From Eleginops maclovinus (lineage: Eukaryota; Chordata; Actinopteri; Perciformes; Eleginopidae): a stretch of DNA of 64,000 nucleotides. The first letter of the stretch is position 1; each line of letters starts with the position of its first letter. Under the pieces are notes generated by a model. It ran no database searches. It had not been told where the DNA came from and was given only the letters and a program-made list of their open reading frames with translations. Of this stretch, positions 1-10,323 are shown one piece after another. The stretch is taken from assembly GCF_036324505.1 (NCBI RefSeq), contig NC_086361.1, positions 5,033,196 to 5,097,195 on the forward strand, written 5' to 3'. The position numbers were made by a program, and so were the translations under genes.

Positions 1-1560
1 ACACGGAAATGTGAAAACACGATTGGAAATATAGTAGCACCAAGGCATCAAACCTGAGTCATATAAGGTCACACATATTATAAGACAGAACTGCATGAAC
101 CTCTTTCTGTTAGAGGTGGGGGAATTCCATGCCATCTCATGTGTAAAAGCCAGGCATTTGCTGATGCTTGTTTAGCTTTTTCACTAAGGAGGTAAGGATT
201 TCAAAAGTCTGAATTCATCACCCCTGACCTTTCCATCTTTTCACTCCCTTTCGTAGAGCCGTGATGACAGAGATCCTTCTACAGTATGCGGCTGAATGTG
301 GGCGATGATGAAACGTTTATCGCCTTCAGTTCCATGGAAGTAAATCTAGTGCTGGCAGTGTTGGAACTTGTTTTGATTGTGTATATTCATAAGAACTCCA
401 GTGTTGACCTGCTCTGTGTTGCATTTAGTCTGTGCTGACTGATACAAGGTCTTATATTTGTCCAGTTTAGCAAACAAGTGGTGCATCAGTGTTAAATTAT
501 TACAGTAGGCATGCTTTTGTAGAATCAAAAACAGCTGCTTTTGTGTTACTGTTACATCACCAGCTGACCTGGTAGCCTCTCTGGCATTACAAAAACTGCA
601 GACACACAAATCAAGTGCAGGTGGGTCTGGGATTTGCTTTTCACTTCTACTTGAATCATGCAGATGCCACATTTTTCAGTCAGAATGGCAAGTAAATGGC
701 AAGTAAAGTTAAGATAACAAGCAGTGCCATCTGTGTGCAATGATTTCCACTTCCTGTACCCTAAATGGGCGAAGTTTTACCCTAATAAATTATGAACACA
801 GCTAACAAATATGATTAGCAGTAGGAAAAGTAATTCAATTTTAGCTTAAAATGTTGTCACAGTTTGACTATGCTGTGTGGCCAGTCAAACTCTGGTTGAT
901 CTTCTCCACAAAAAGTAAATAACAAAACAAGATTTTGCATTGATAAAATAATACATTTTCTTATGAATTCTTTCTCAAAGATGAATATTAGAAAAAAATA
1001 CAAAAACCACTTCTAACACACACTCTGCTGCCTGACAGCTCAATGTAGTTATCAAAAGTCAACTTACACTTATTGATCTTAAAATATTGTTAGGGCCTTA
1101 ACTTCCCCTATGTCCCCGGCACTCTTGTCCCCTCTGGCAGGAGCCTGCGCTGCATCAAGACAAAAACCTCTCGCCACCTGAACAGCTTTTTCCCCTCTGC
1201 TACCGGCCTCATCATTAACGCCCGGGACCCCCACTGACAGGGACCATTTATCGCCCCCACAAACATTATGTATCACATTAATGCACATCATGTGAACAAC
1301 ATCTTGCTCTGTTTTTCTTCTGAATACTGTGAGCCGTGTTCATGCTCGGCTCTGACTGCAATCTTGCACACGTCTGCACAACCCTCCACTTTAAAATACC
1401 ACTGTTGTTTTCCATATATTGCCATATGTTCGTATGTTAAGATTCAAGAAGCTTTATTTATCCCGAGGGAAATTGCTGTGCAACAGTTGCAGGACAAAGT
1501 GGGAAAGTAATATGAAGTGAGAGGTAAAATCAAACTAACATAAAATAAACTATACAATAA
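1..1560. other. No recognisable gene; repeat-derived 3' part
   Basis: I see no convincing coding region. The longest open frames (for example 346-672 minus) have no recognisable motif. From about 1439 the sequence reads as a LINE-type fish repeat tail: a run that includes TTTATTTATCCCGAGGGAAA followed by an A-rich stretch. The earlier part of this stretch is anonymous. Confidence 0.4.
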
Positions 1561-1582
1561 TATATACAACAATACTGTCCAG

Positions 1583-1885
1583 CAGTGGCTCAGTCAGTAG
1601 GGGCTTGGACTGGGAATCGTAGGGTCGCCGGTTCAAGTCCCCGAACAGACTTGAAATATGGAAAGTGGACTGCTACTTGGAGAGTTCCCAGTTCACCTCC
1701 TACGCCCTGCTGTGGTGCCCTTGAGCAAGGCACCAGACACCTCCAATTCCCCCTCTCCATTGCTCCCCGGGCGCTGCACGATAGCTGTCCACGGCTCCTA
1801 GGATGGGTTAAATGCAGAGGACCACCTGTGTGCATGCATGTGACAATAAAGAGGGTTTCATCCTCCGATTCTATCTATCTAAAGC
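1583..1885 (+). repeat. tRNA-derived SINE
   Basis: The 5' end resembles a tRNA with a pol III promoter: an A-box-like TGGCTCAGTCAGTAGGGG near 1586 and a B box GGTTCAAGTCC near 1631. A tRNA-unrelated body follows, including a GGTGCCCTTGAGCAAGGCAC core near 1707. The 3' tail (GGGTTAAATGCAGAGGAC, then GTGACAATAAAG) resembles tails shared with partner LINEs in fish. It is not a tRNA gene because no cloverleaf continues after the B box. I found no clear TSD. Confidence 0.75.
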
Positions 1886-2556
1886 ATCAGGTTTTTTTTG
1901 GTTTTTTTAGCTTTTAGGTTCTTTTTATATTTAAATTTGGTGTAAATACTTGTCTTTGGCATTTTCTTTTTTAATGATAAATATTTCCCATAAAATACTT
2001 CTTTTTTATTATCTTTATATTTTTACCTACTTTTACAACTTATTTTCTTTGACTGTTTATGTTCCCACCACCAGACACCAAATTCGGAGTGTCTATTTGT
2101 TCCTGGGTGAAAATAGTCACACGGTAGCTATTCCGCTATTTACACCCACACCCGCCCCCCTCATCACTCAAAAAGTCACAAAAAAACTAAACTGTGTTGC
2201 ATGCAAGGTTGCACGTCACTTCATGCCGTAAAGCAAAATTCATAGGCGCCAAAGTCATGGCCAAAGTGGGATGACGGTTCAGACTGAGCATCTTTGGTGA
2301 TCCCACAAACATAAAAGGTATGATATATTAAAGACAATATATATCCTTTTCAACAATGCAATGTTTTCTCACAGTTTGTATAATTATATTCATAATTAAA
2401 ATGGTCTAATGTGCAGACTTGTTCTTGTTCTATGAATAGCGTATGCAGCTAGTTTAGCTAATGCTAGCTATAGGTTAGTTAGCCAAGTTGAATGCTACAT
2501 ACCGTAGCATTCAACACGCTTACGACGCGGTGGGTGGTAACTATAGGTGGTAACGT
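1886..2556. other. Non-coding, AT-rich; possible MULE terminal repeat
   Basis: No gene is visible. At about 2088-2165 short inverted motifs occur (CTGGGTGAAAATAG, then CTATTTACACCCA). Similar motifs recur near 13751-13855 beyond the MULE gene. They may be the left terminal region of the MULE whose coding part lies at 8.8-13 kb. The match is imperfect and no 9-bp TSD was found. Confidence 0.3.
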
Positions 2557-3366
2557 TACCGTATTTTCCGGACTATAAGGCGCACTTAAAAGCCTTACAT
2601 TTTCTCAAAAAACAACAGTGCGTTTTATAATCCAGTGCGCCTTATATATGGATTACGGTAATTCTGGTTGTGCTTACCAAAGCCCGTCTACGGAAAGCCC
2701 CTTCACTCTCTATTCACCCCCATTGTACCGAATTTGGCTGCAGTTCACCTAGGGGGCGATCGCGGGCGAGTGCAGAATACATGGACCCCTATGGAGCTAG
2801 GCGGCTAGCTACATCATTCTCCTAGCATATCGTCTACAAAATCCAAAATACTACTGTGGTTTCCGAGAGGTCGACAGGGATTTTTCGTCAAAAGTGGAAT
2901 AATCTGGGGGTCATAGCCTTTTGTTTTCTTACAGGTTGGGCAGTTGCGACCCAGGTTCTGCTAGCATCTGGCTAATGAAAGCCGATTGGTCAATGAAGAA
3001 CTCACGACTGGTTACGACCGAAGAATACGCTTTGTGGTACCTGTCCACAGAACATCAACAACGCTCTTAAGGTGCCAACCGCCGTTAAAAGAGAAGAAGA
3101 AGAAAGCTCTTAAGGAGGACTCTGAAAGGACATTACAATCGAACTTTTTTATTTGATTATGGTCAACTTTGGATGTACTGATCCTACCACACACATACAT
3201 TGTATTGTAAAAATAAATTTGAAAGTTAACTGATTACGAGCATGTGTTTGTTTTCTTACCTTGAGCGTATGTTCGATATTGCTATATTGCTGCCTTAAGG
3301 ATAAATCCCGCTTTCTAGAACATTAAACATTAAACATTCCGTAAAAAAAAGTTGATTAAGATAAAG

Positions 3367-3435
3367 ATGCCGCGTCAGTGTGCTGCAATTAATTGCAAAA
3401 ATTCTCAAAAAGGACTGTCCTATTTCAGCTTATAA
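3367..3435 (+). pseudogene. THAP zinc-finger fragment
   Basis: A 22-codon frame beginning MPRQCAAINCKNSQKG resembles the start of THAP DNA-binding domains, which open with a short N-terminus and a C-x(2-4)-C pair. It ends at TAA just before the hAT insertion at 3461, and no continuation (AVPTP-type motif) was found after the hAT at 7178. It is a remnant, useful mainly as a clue to the class of the host element. Confidence 0.5.
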
Positions 3436-4027
3436 TCAATAATAATAATATATAATCAGTCAGTGGCGGCGCTACAGGGTTGCTTGCAGTTGCTCTAGCA
3501 ACCCCACGAAATTACTCAGCAACCCTAAAGCAACCCCAGACTTTTTGTCAAAACGACGACCTATTTAAAACAATAATCCACGCTTTGCTTGACATTTTAG
3601 TAAAACGGCATTGAACACGTCCAAATAAACCTCTGGCCGAATCATATCCGGCACCATCCCTAGCTACCATTTGTGTCATATGAATCGGTGGAACGGAGGG
3701 AGCGCATAAAAAACTTCAACTCTGGGCCGTGGGCTCTCGTTCAACACGACCGTTAACAGCCTGGGACCCTCCCCCACCCAGCGCAGATTCTGCTCAAGTG
3801 ACGTAATAATATCTAGAGATTGAAAAAGAAAAAACACACACAATTTACACTAACTATCCCAATACAATGAAAAACGATTATTTAATTTATACATAAAATA
3901 ATAAATTTCATTAATACCATATTCGTACGAAAAATATATAAAATTTCAGAAGTATATGCGGACATCTCGCGAGAGATTGTCAGTCAGAGATGTTCGTTGT
4001 CGGCTCGTTGGTGCATGCTTCAGAAAA

Positions 4028-6433
4028 ATGGAAAAGTTTTTACTATTTCGTAAAAGACAATCAAGTTCAAACATACAGGAGGAACCAGCTCACAGAAATA
4101 CGACCCGCGATGGTGAGACTGAGGATGGGCTCGTTAGCCAGAATTCTGTTGGACTTGACCGTCGTTCGGAGGGGGATTGTGCGAGACCAGAGGAGCAGCC
4201 TGTAACGGGTGTGCTAGCTGGAACGGGTGTGCTAGCTAGGCCAGCTACCAGTGAAGGTGCACCGGCACCACCAGAGGATATAAGCCAGACTCCGGGTGAC
4301 GACCTACGTCGTCCTGTGCTGGGATCATATCCCAAGAAAAAATCCAGTTCACAGATGCGCGCCTTTACCCCAGGATGGTATCAACAATATTCGTGGGTTG
4401 AGTATTCGACAATTCGAGATTCAATGTATTGTTATGCATGCAGGCACTTCGGAAGGAGGGGTATGGGAGTCCACCAGGACGCTTTCACAGTGAATGGGTT
4501 TAGCACATGGGTGAAAGCACAGAAAACACTACAAACCCACAACATGTCAGCGGTACACAAATATGCAATGGCGGCATGGGCTGAATTCAAAACAAGGAGA
4601 GTCGCTGGCTCTAGGATTTGCAATGCGCTGGACGAGGGCCATTCTCAGGCGGTGCGTGAGAATAGGGTGTATATGAAGGCTGTTGTCGAGGCCTTGCGTT
4701 ACACTGCTTGCCAAGGGATCGCTCTTCGCGGACATCGGGAGGGAGACGAGTCCTCAAACAGAGGTAACTTCTTGGAATTTCTCCATTCAATTAGCAAATT
4801 CAACCAAACTGTAGCTGAGAAAATTGCCACTTGCGCACAGAACGCCAAGTATACACACCATAGCATCCAAGACGAAGTAATTGCATTAATGGCCAACATG
4901 TTAAGAGATAAAATAAGTAGTGATGTGCGAGACGCAGGGATGTTTGCGCTTCTGGTGGACGAGAGCAAGGATGTCAGCAAAAAGGAACAGGTGTCAGTAG
5001 TGGTCCGCTACCTGCAAGGGGATGGAGTCCGTGAGGACTTCCTTCATTTCACACCAGCAGAGGGTTTGGACGCGGAATCATTGCTTGCGCTAATCAAAAA
5101 CACATTATCCAAGTGTAACATCAATCATCAACAGTGCATAGCCCAATGCTACGACGGCGCCGCAGTTATGTCCGGTGGCAACAGTGGTGTGCAAGAGAGA
5201 TTCCGAAGAGAGGTCCCCCAGGCTCTCTATGTGCACTGCCATGCGCACCGGTTAAATTTAGTGTTAACAGACTGTGTAGGCAGAATACAAGCAGCGGGAG
5301 ATTTTTTCGAAGGCGTGCAAATCCTGCACAATTTTTTTTCTAGTTCTATAGTGCACAATTTGTTCCTGCAGAAGCAGAAAGAATTAGAGCCAAATCAACA
5401 ACCGCTGGAATTGAAATCTCTATCTGAGACGAGGTGGGCGTGCCAATACTCTGCACTTCTGGCAATAAAAAAAACGCTGCCTGCGATCCACGCAACACTT
5501 CAAGCCTTGATAAGGCAGCAGGGGGCTCGATTGAGGACAAAAGCTAAGTCCATAATGGCACTGTTAGATGGACAGTTCGTTCTGCAGCTCACTCTGTTTG
5601 AGGATGTGTTTCGCACCACTAAATTTCTGTCTGATACACTACAGTCCCCAAATCTGGATTATTCATCAGCTTTAGACCTTGTCGAGTCTGTCACAGCATC
5701 CCTGTCAGAAAAACGAAATGAGACATCGTTAAAAGACATATCTGACAAAGCACAGGCCCTGTGTGCCAAGACGGGCATCAGCACCCAGCTCAGAGAGGAG
5801 CCACGTTCAAGACAGCCTCCAGGTCATCTCCAAGAGTTCATAATTGACACACAGACAGGGCAAAGGCAACCACTTGCCTCACTAGTAGATATCAGGAGAC
5901 ACTGTTACTACAATGTCCTTGATGAACTGATCAATGAGCTGAGAAGGCGTTTTTCTGCAGAAACCTGTGGCGTTCTACAGGGCACATGTGCCCTGAACCC
6001 AAAGCACAAGGCATTCCTCAGCATGGAGATGTTGTGGCCAATGGCTCAGCATTATGGGGTTACACATGACAACCTGACTGCTGAATTGCACCAGATACAG
6101 CGCCTGCTCATAACTAAAGGGCAGCAAGGACACTCTGTGGGCACTACACATGAATTTTTGGCCCTTCTCCAGCCATACAAAGACTCATTCTGTGACATAC
6201 ATAAACTCCTCTGCATATCCCTGACGGTCCCAGTAACATCTGCAGCATGCGAACGAAGCTTTTCTTGTTTGGCACGAGTGAAAAATTATTTGAGAAATCG
6301 TTCGGGAGATTCAAGAAACAGTGACCTGGGTTTACTAGCCATCAGTGCTGCACGTGCAAGATCCCTTGATGCGGATGCCATCGTTGATACCTTCGCTGTG
6401 AATCATAACAACAGACGCATTGTTCTGCTGTGA
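4028..6433 (+). CDS. hAT transposase, TTF zinc finger / DUF4371 / dimerisation domain
   Basis: This 801-aa single-exon frame is a cut-and-paste transposase of the hAT superfamily, close to the ZMYM1-like group. An upstream in-frame ATG at 3956 would add 24 residues; I prefer 4028 (MEKFLLFRKRQ). Seen in order: an acidic N-terminus; a TTF-type finger (near residue 120, WVEYSTIRDSMYCYACRHF); the DUF4371/RNase H-like core with DESKDVSKKE and QCYDGAAVMSGGNSGVQ followed by a YVHCHAHRLNL motif; and a C-terminal dimerisation domain with VPVTSAACERSFS, ending HNNRRIVLL. No stop or frameshift interrupts it. The gene at 32387-35027 belongs to the same group, with different TIRs. Confidence 0.93.
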   Translation: MEKFLLFRKRQSSSNIQEEPAHRNTTRDGETEDGLVSQNSVGLDRRSEGDCARPEEQPVTGVLAGTGVLARPATSEGAPAPPEDISQTPGDDLRRPVLGSYPKKKSSSQMRAFTPGWYQQYSWVEYSTIRDSMYCYACRHFGRRGMGVHQDAFTVNGFSTWVKAQKTLQTHNMSAVHKYAMAAWAEFKTRRVAGSRICNALDEGHSQAVRENRVYMKAVVEALRYTACQGIALRGHREGDESSNRGNFLEFLHSISKFNQTVAEKIATCAQNAKYTHHSIQDEVIALMANMLRDKISSDVRDAGMFALLVDESKDVSKKEQVSVVVRYLQGDGVREDFLHFTPAEGLDAESLLALIKNTLSKCNINHQQCIAQCYDGAAVMSGGNSGVQERFRREVPQALYVHCHAHRLNLVLTDCVGRIQAAGDFFEGVQILHNFFSSSIVHNLFLQKQKELEPNQQPLELKSLSETRWACQYSALLAIKKTLPAIHATLQALIRQQGARLRTKAKSIMALLDGQFVLQLTLFEDVFRTTKFLSDTLQSPNLDYSSALDLVESVTASLSEKRNETSLKDISDKAQALCAKTGISTQLREEPRSRQPPGHLQEFIIDTQTGQRQPLASLVDIRRHCYYNVLDELINELRRRFSAETCGVLQGTCALNPKHKAFLSMEMLWPMAQHYGVTHDNLTAELHQIQRLLITKGQQGHSVGTTHEFLALLQPYKDSFCDIHKLLCISLTVPVTSAACERSFSCLARVKNYLRNRSGDSRNSDLGLLAISAARARSLDADAIVDTFAVNHNNRRIVLL

Positions 6434-6640
6434 TATACGTGTATGTAAGTGTAGATTATTCCATTGCATTGTTAGTTTAACACTGGCCACCGTACTTGTT
6501 ATGTTATGTATCTGGCGCGAGCAGTTAAGTTCCTCAGTCAAATCAAAGTAAACTACAGTAACGGTGACCTTGTGTCGTGTGATCCTTGACTCATATCATA
6601 CACAGAGAGTAGACTTTTTACATGGTGTCAGAAGTAAGTA
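6430..6640 (+). other. Possible LTR/primer-binding-site remnant
   Basis: TTTTTACA is followed by TGGTGTCAGAAGT (6626-6638). That motif matches the start of the primer-binding site of the gypsy element at 63.3 kb, where it also follows the LTR end directly. The upstream stretch could be a decayed LTR, but it does not match the 58.8-kb LTR by eye and no internal retroelement sequence follows. Confidence 0.25.
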
Positions 6641-6775
6641 AGACTTTATTTATATAGCACATTTCATACAAGAGTTGCAGTTCAAAGTGCTTTACATAAA
6701 ATCAATAAAAAAACAAGCAGCAAGAGCAATACATGGAGTAAGAACAATAAAAGTTTAAAAGTAAACGAAGTAAAC
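6641..6775 (+). repeat. LINE/SINE 3'-tail-like repeat
   Basis: The run containing GACTTTATTTATATAGCACA, then CAAAGTGCTTTACATAAAA and an A-rich tail, is typical of 3' ends of fish L2/CR1-like elements. It lies inside the hAT 3' region and has no coding sequence. Confidence 0.55.
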
Positions 6776-7042
6776 GAACCTTCTCGCCTACTTTACCGTT
6801 TTATACCGTGTACGGGTAGTGTTTGTTTGTTACGTTACGTTTTGTTAAGTTAGCCACAGCAAGAACGTCAACGAGCCATTTTTGATACACATCATTCTAT
6901 GCAGTTGCACAGTGCGACATCTGTCTGTTTGTGAGCAGTGAGCTCCGCTGATTACTTCCAAGTTTGCAGTATGCAAGGCTACATTACACTATGCAAGGCT
7001 GAATGCATGACTATGGGTCAATTAATGTTGCGTTGTGCGCTA

Positions 7043-7076
7043 GGGGGGGGGGGGGGGGGGGGGGGTGGGGGGGGGG
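7043..7076 (+). repeat. Poly-G tract
   Basis: A nearly pure G run with a single T lies in the hAT 3' region. Frames across it (glycine runs) are not genes. Confidence 0.9.
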
Positions 7077-7724
7077 CGGCGGCGGGGGTGCTGTTTTGAC
7101 TAGCAACTCCACACATTCATGTAGCAACCGCATAGCAACCCCAACGAAAAATTGCTGGCGCCGCCACTGTAATCAGTCAATATTAAAAGTTCTCTGGTCC
7201 CACGGAGCCAAATCAGCTGCGATCGTATGCAGCTGTTGCTGCGAGGGAAAGGAAAGGGAAGGAGAGACACAAGGTGCCGTAAAGCAATTTATCACGCATG
7301 ACGTCATCCGATTTACAAAAACCTAATTTTAGTCAAAATCAAGCGAATATAAAATACTAGCTATGTGTCGTTTGTGAGGATTATCCATTCCATGTTTAAA
7401 AAAACTATAGCAGTGATTTAAAAAAAAATGATATCCAAAGAAATGTAGGAATCTATGGGTGGGGCTCCATAGGACCACATTCATTCTGCACTGGCCCACC
7501 AGCGCCCCCCAGGTGCAGTACCATACCGGAACGGTTTTGAGAGTGAACGTTCTCGTCAATATTAAAAGTTCTCTGTGCTTACTGACCTCGAAGTGATTTT
7601 GTGTGGTACACAGCTCTCACGGCGCTCTGTCAAAATGTTTTAGTACGACTTTGGTAAACTACAAATCCGCACCGCTTGCAGCATTACGGCTACCGTAGTC
7701 AGGAGCGTCGTGGAGTTGCACCAA

Positions 7725-7910
7725 ATGGCACCCATCAAGAGACACGCTTACGACGCGGACTTCAAACTCGAGGCTATCAGTCACGCAGTAGAACATGGGA
7801 ATAGAGCAGCTGGGAGAGAATTCAACATTAATGAATCAATGATACGTATTTTACGTGTTATAACTGAACTTATTACTGACTTATCTGACTGTTTTGTTTC
7901 TGTTATATAA
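7725..7910 (+). pseudogene. Pogo-type transposase N-terminal fragment
   Basis: The first roughly 35 codons (MAPIKRHAYDADFKLEAI, then GNRAAGREFNINESMIR) match the helix-turn-helix that opens pogo/Tigger-like transposases. After MIR the frame runs into unrelated residues and a stop at 7908-7910. The DDE catalytic region is missing before the right TIR. It is the decayed coding remnant of the pogo element. Confidence 0.75.
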
Positions 7911-8293
7911 TTAATAACTATATAATATGTATCCGTTTTACGGCATGTAGAAAAGGAGTGTGTAGGAGAGCGACATGCGGGGTGGGCGTGTGTGTGCGGA
8001 AGAAGTAGTTTTGGGAAAGTGAAGATGTTGCCAGGTTGGCTGAGTTGTCAGCGAAGACAATAAAAAAGGATTACTCCAGCTCCGCTGTTTCCCCCTCCTC
8101 TTTCCTCAGAGTGTCACATACCCAGCTGCTCTTCACTACGGTATAGAGCATAACAACGCTGGAGGTAACAACATTTCGCTTAATGCGCCTTATAGTCCGG
8201 TGCGCCTTGTATATGAAAACATTTCGAAAATAGACCATTCATTGACAGTGCGCCTTATAATCCAGTGCGCCCTATAGTCCGGAAAATACGGTA

Positions 8294-8822
8294 TGTGCAT
8301 GTTCGGTTTCCCTCGGAGTTACTGCAGCGCCTGGAGCTCCAATGGATGTTGATAATCAGCAAAGTGAGCTAGCCGATGGCACACAGTAGCTAATCTTGCC
8401 TCAGCACTAGCTAGCTAACTTGCTACAGTTCAAGGTGTCTACATTTGGATGGACATACATAAATAAGGGTACAATCTTGTGTTTCAGATAAAACATGAAG
8501 AAAACGATACTTAAAAGACAATCCATGGTAAGTACACGAATGAGACATTAGTTTTTATTAAATCGAGTGTCTAAGTAACATTTTAAATCATATGCCACTT
8601 GTTAGCATGGAGAGTAGTCTAGCGATAAAATAAGCGGCTGGTGACTCCACGTGTGTCAGAGAAGGCATATAGTTGTGTATACCCTCTGTACTATAGTAAA
8701 CACTACAAGTTGGCCATATGTGTTCATTATTAACTAAAGGCAAATATGACGTATTAAAAAGTGTTACCAAAGAGGGACACTATTTAGAAGTGCTAACTCA
8801 TGTCTGTGTTATTTGACTATAG
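8294..8822 (+). other. Upstream region of MULE gene; possible first exon
   Basis: No large frame. A short segment, CAG then ATAAAACATGAAGAAAACG and so on to CCATG followed by GTAAGT (8490-8529), has good acceptor and donor signals. It could be a 5' exon of the MULE gene, with an intron ending at TATAG just before 8823. I cannot confirm the splicing phase. Confidence 0.35.
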
Positions 8823-10323
8823 GCAAACATGTGAGGCCACTCCAGCATTATCTGCGGATGGGGTGTTTCGTGGCCATTCAGCTTCGATATGACCGGAAAA
8901 AGGGGAAACTCTGTGTCACAAGAGTGGATGATGAACACAACCATCCTATATCTCATCTGCTTTTTCACAAATACCCCAAAAATAGGCGCCCAAATGCAGA
9001 AGAAAGAGCTGAAATTAAAAGGCTGGTACGGTTAAAGGCGAGTCGGTAACACAAGTACATTTTGTGAAACTAGAAAGTAAATATAATAATATACTTTTCT
9101 TTATTTTCTTTTTTATATTTTTACAATTTTCTTACATGTAGGTCAGTTCATCCACCCTGAAGAGCCTTTTCAAAAAAATGGAAAGCACCTCAAGCTTAAA
9201 GACATACACAATATCAAACAGCAAGTTTAAAAAAGTGCACGAAATGACCAAAGTGAAGCTGAAATGATGGTGAATATTGTCAAAAACTTGAAAGAAAAAG
9301 GATACACAGCAGAAATAGTGGCTGACAATTTAGGACTTTTCCTAATGCTTTTTATTCAGTCCCTGGAAATGTGTCGTGCATTTGAGAGGAACCCTGACAT
9401 TGTATTTGTAGACTCTACATACAAAACAAGCCGGCAAGGCTATGTCCTCCAATGTTTAGCAGTGGAAAATGAACATGGTACAGTTGAACATGTTGCATAT
9501 GCATTCTTACGGCATGAGACTGAACAGTATCTTTTTAAGGTCTGCACTTTGTTTAAACAAGGAAATCCAAGCTGGCGGAACATCAAAATGCTCTTTGTCG
9601 ACAAAGATGCTACAGAATGAAAGCAAATGGAAGCAAAAGTACTTTTATGCTCATTTCATGCCATTAAGAATTGGGGAAAAAGAAAGTTGCAGAGCTTCTT
9701 GACGAAAGAACAAAATAAAAGTCTTCTGTCCACACTCTGCTCAATACTGGACAGTGAAACACTACAAAGATATGACTCGGGCATACAGAACCTGAAAGAG
9801 CAATGCCCAGACAAGAGATTTGTGGATTATTTTCGGACCAAATGGGATGCCCAAAGAGAAATGTGGGCTCATGTCTTTAGAAAGGACATGCCCACCATGG
9901 GAAATAACACAAATAACAGGATTGAAAGCCATTTCCAAAAACTAAAGATGTTCCTTGAACCAAATCTCTCAGTTTCTGAAAGCCTTATTGAATTGATCAG
10001 ATTCATAGACAGTAAAGAATGTGAGAAGAGTTTCCAGGATTCAACAATGACCATGTATCAGTTGTTGGATACTCGCTGTGACAGCCAGATGGCAATGGAT
10101 TCATCCAAAATCCTTAGTGACAGAGGTTTCAAAATAGTGGCTGAAGAGCTACAATGAAGAGCTAAAATATAACAGCAGTCAAATCTGCATTGGAAAGAAT
10201 GACAAAGACGACAGTGTTTACTGGAAAGGCCAGGGTAGACATAAGACATACACAGTGGACAAAGACATGAAAGGATGCTCTTGTAAACTATCTGTGTCAT
10301 TTGGACTTCCATGTGCCCACATT
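8823..10323 (+). pseudogene. MULE transposase with FAR1-like region and SWIM finger (ZSWIM1/3-like)
   Basis: This is the 5' part of a Mutator-like transposase gene resembling ZSWIM1/3 proteins. The first exon (8823-9048) has a FAR1-like pattern (GKLCVTRVDDEHNHP). An intron with GT and AG borders follows (about 9048-9141). The next exon has the MULE core: VFVDSTYKTSRQGYVL near 9400, LFVDKDATE near 9600, LLCSFHAIKNW near 9640, then NTNNRIESHF. A SWIM finger (CSCKLSVSFGLPCAHI) ends at 10323. It is broken by a TAA near 9228, an in-frame TGA at 9618-9620, a one-base shift near 10155 (beside the repeat GAAGAGCTA) and the element at 10324. It continues at 11096. Confidence 0.8.

Larger units (their letters stand above)
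3461..7169 (+). mobile_element. Autonomous-looking hAT transposon (ZMYM1-like/DUF4371 type)
   Basis: The termini CAGTGGCGGCGCTA and TGGCGCCGCCACTG form an almost perfect 14-bp TIR. They are flanked by the perfect 8-bp TSD TAATCAGT (3453-3460 and 7170-7177). The element encodes one long uninterrupted transposase. Its 3' region holds a LINE-like tail, a primer-binding-site-like motif and a poly-G run, which look like secondary insertions or expansions. The target is the THAP-bearing element, so this is the youngest layer of the left nest. Confidence 0.92.
2678..7574 (+). mobile_element. THAP-bearing DNA element (P-like?) inserted in the pogo element
   Basis: The pogo sequence is broken at GTGCTTAC, which is present on both sides (2670-2677 and 7575-7582), a perfect 8-bp TSD. 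Similar subterminal sequence appears in opposite orientation near each end: TTCACTCTC, then AGGGGGCG followed by AGTGCAGAATA. Outermost ends do not match well, so classification is uncertain. The inside holds the start of a THAP zinc finger frame. THAP domains occur in P and some Kolobok or Harbinger-related transposases; the 8-bp TSD fits P or hAT. Without its own hAT insertion it is about 1.2 kb and non-autonomous. Confidence 0.55.
2559..8291 (+). mobile_element. Pogo-type (Tc1/mariner superfamily) element, internally deleted, with nested insertions
   Basis: The left end CCGTATTTTCCGGACTATAA is mirrored at the right end (TATAGTCCGGAAAATACGG). Both ends are flanked by TA (2557-2558 and 8292-8293), the TSD of this superfamily. 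Inner copies of the GCGCCTTATA motif follow each end. Near the right side, a frame at 7725 begins a pogo-type helix-turn-helix and then stops, so the element is an internally deleted derivative. Its own sequence is interrupted at 2677/7575 by a 4.9-kb insertion. Confidence 0.85.

Noticed and set aside
346..672. 108-aa minus-strand frame
   Set aside because: No motif, neighbours or splice context to support it.
1585..1650. Possible tRNA gene (A and B boxes)
   Set aside because: No full cloverleaf; the boxes belong to a SINE with a long unrelated body and LINE-like tail.
7003..7326. Glycine-rich frame
   Set aside because: Created by the poly-G tract in a hAT 3' region.
9618..9620. In-frame TGA as selenocysteine or programmed readthrough
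   Set aside because: The gene has several other stops and shifts, so simple decay is the better explanation.
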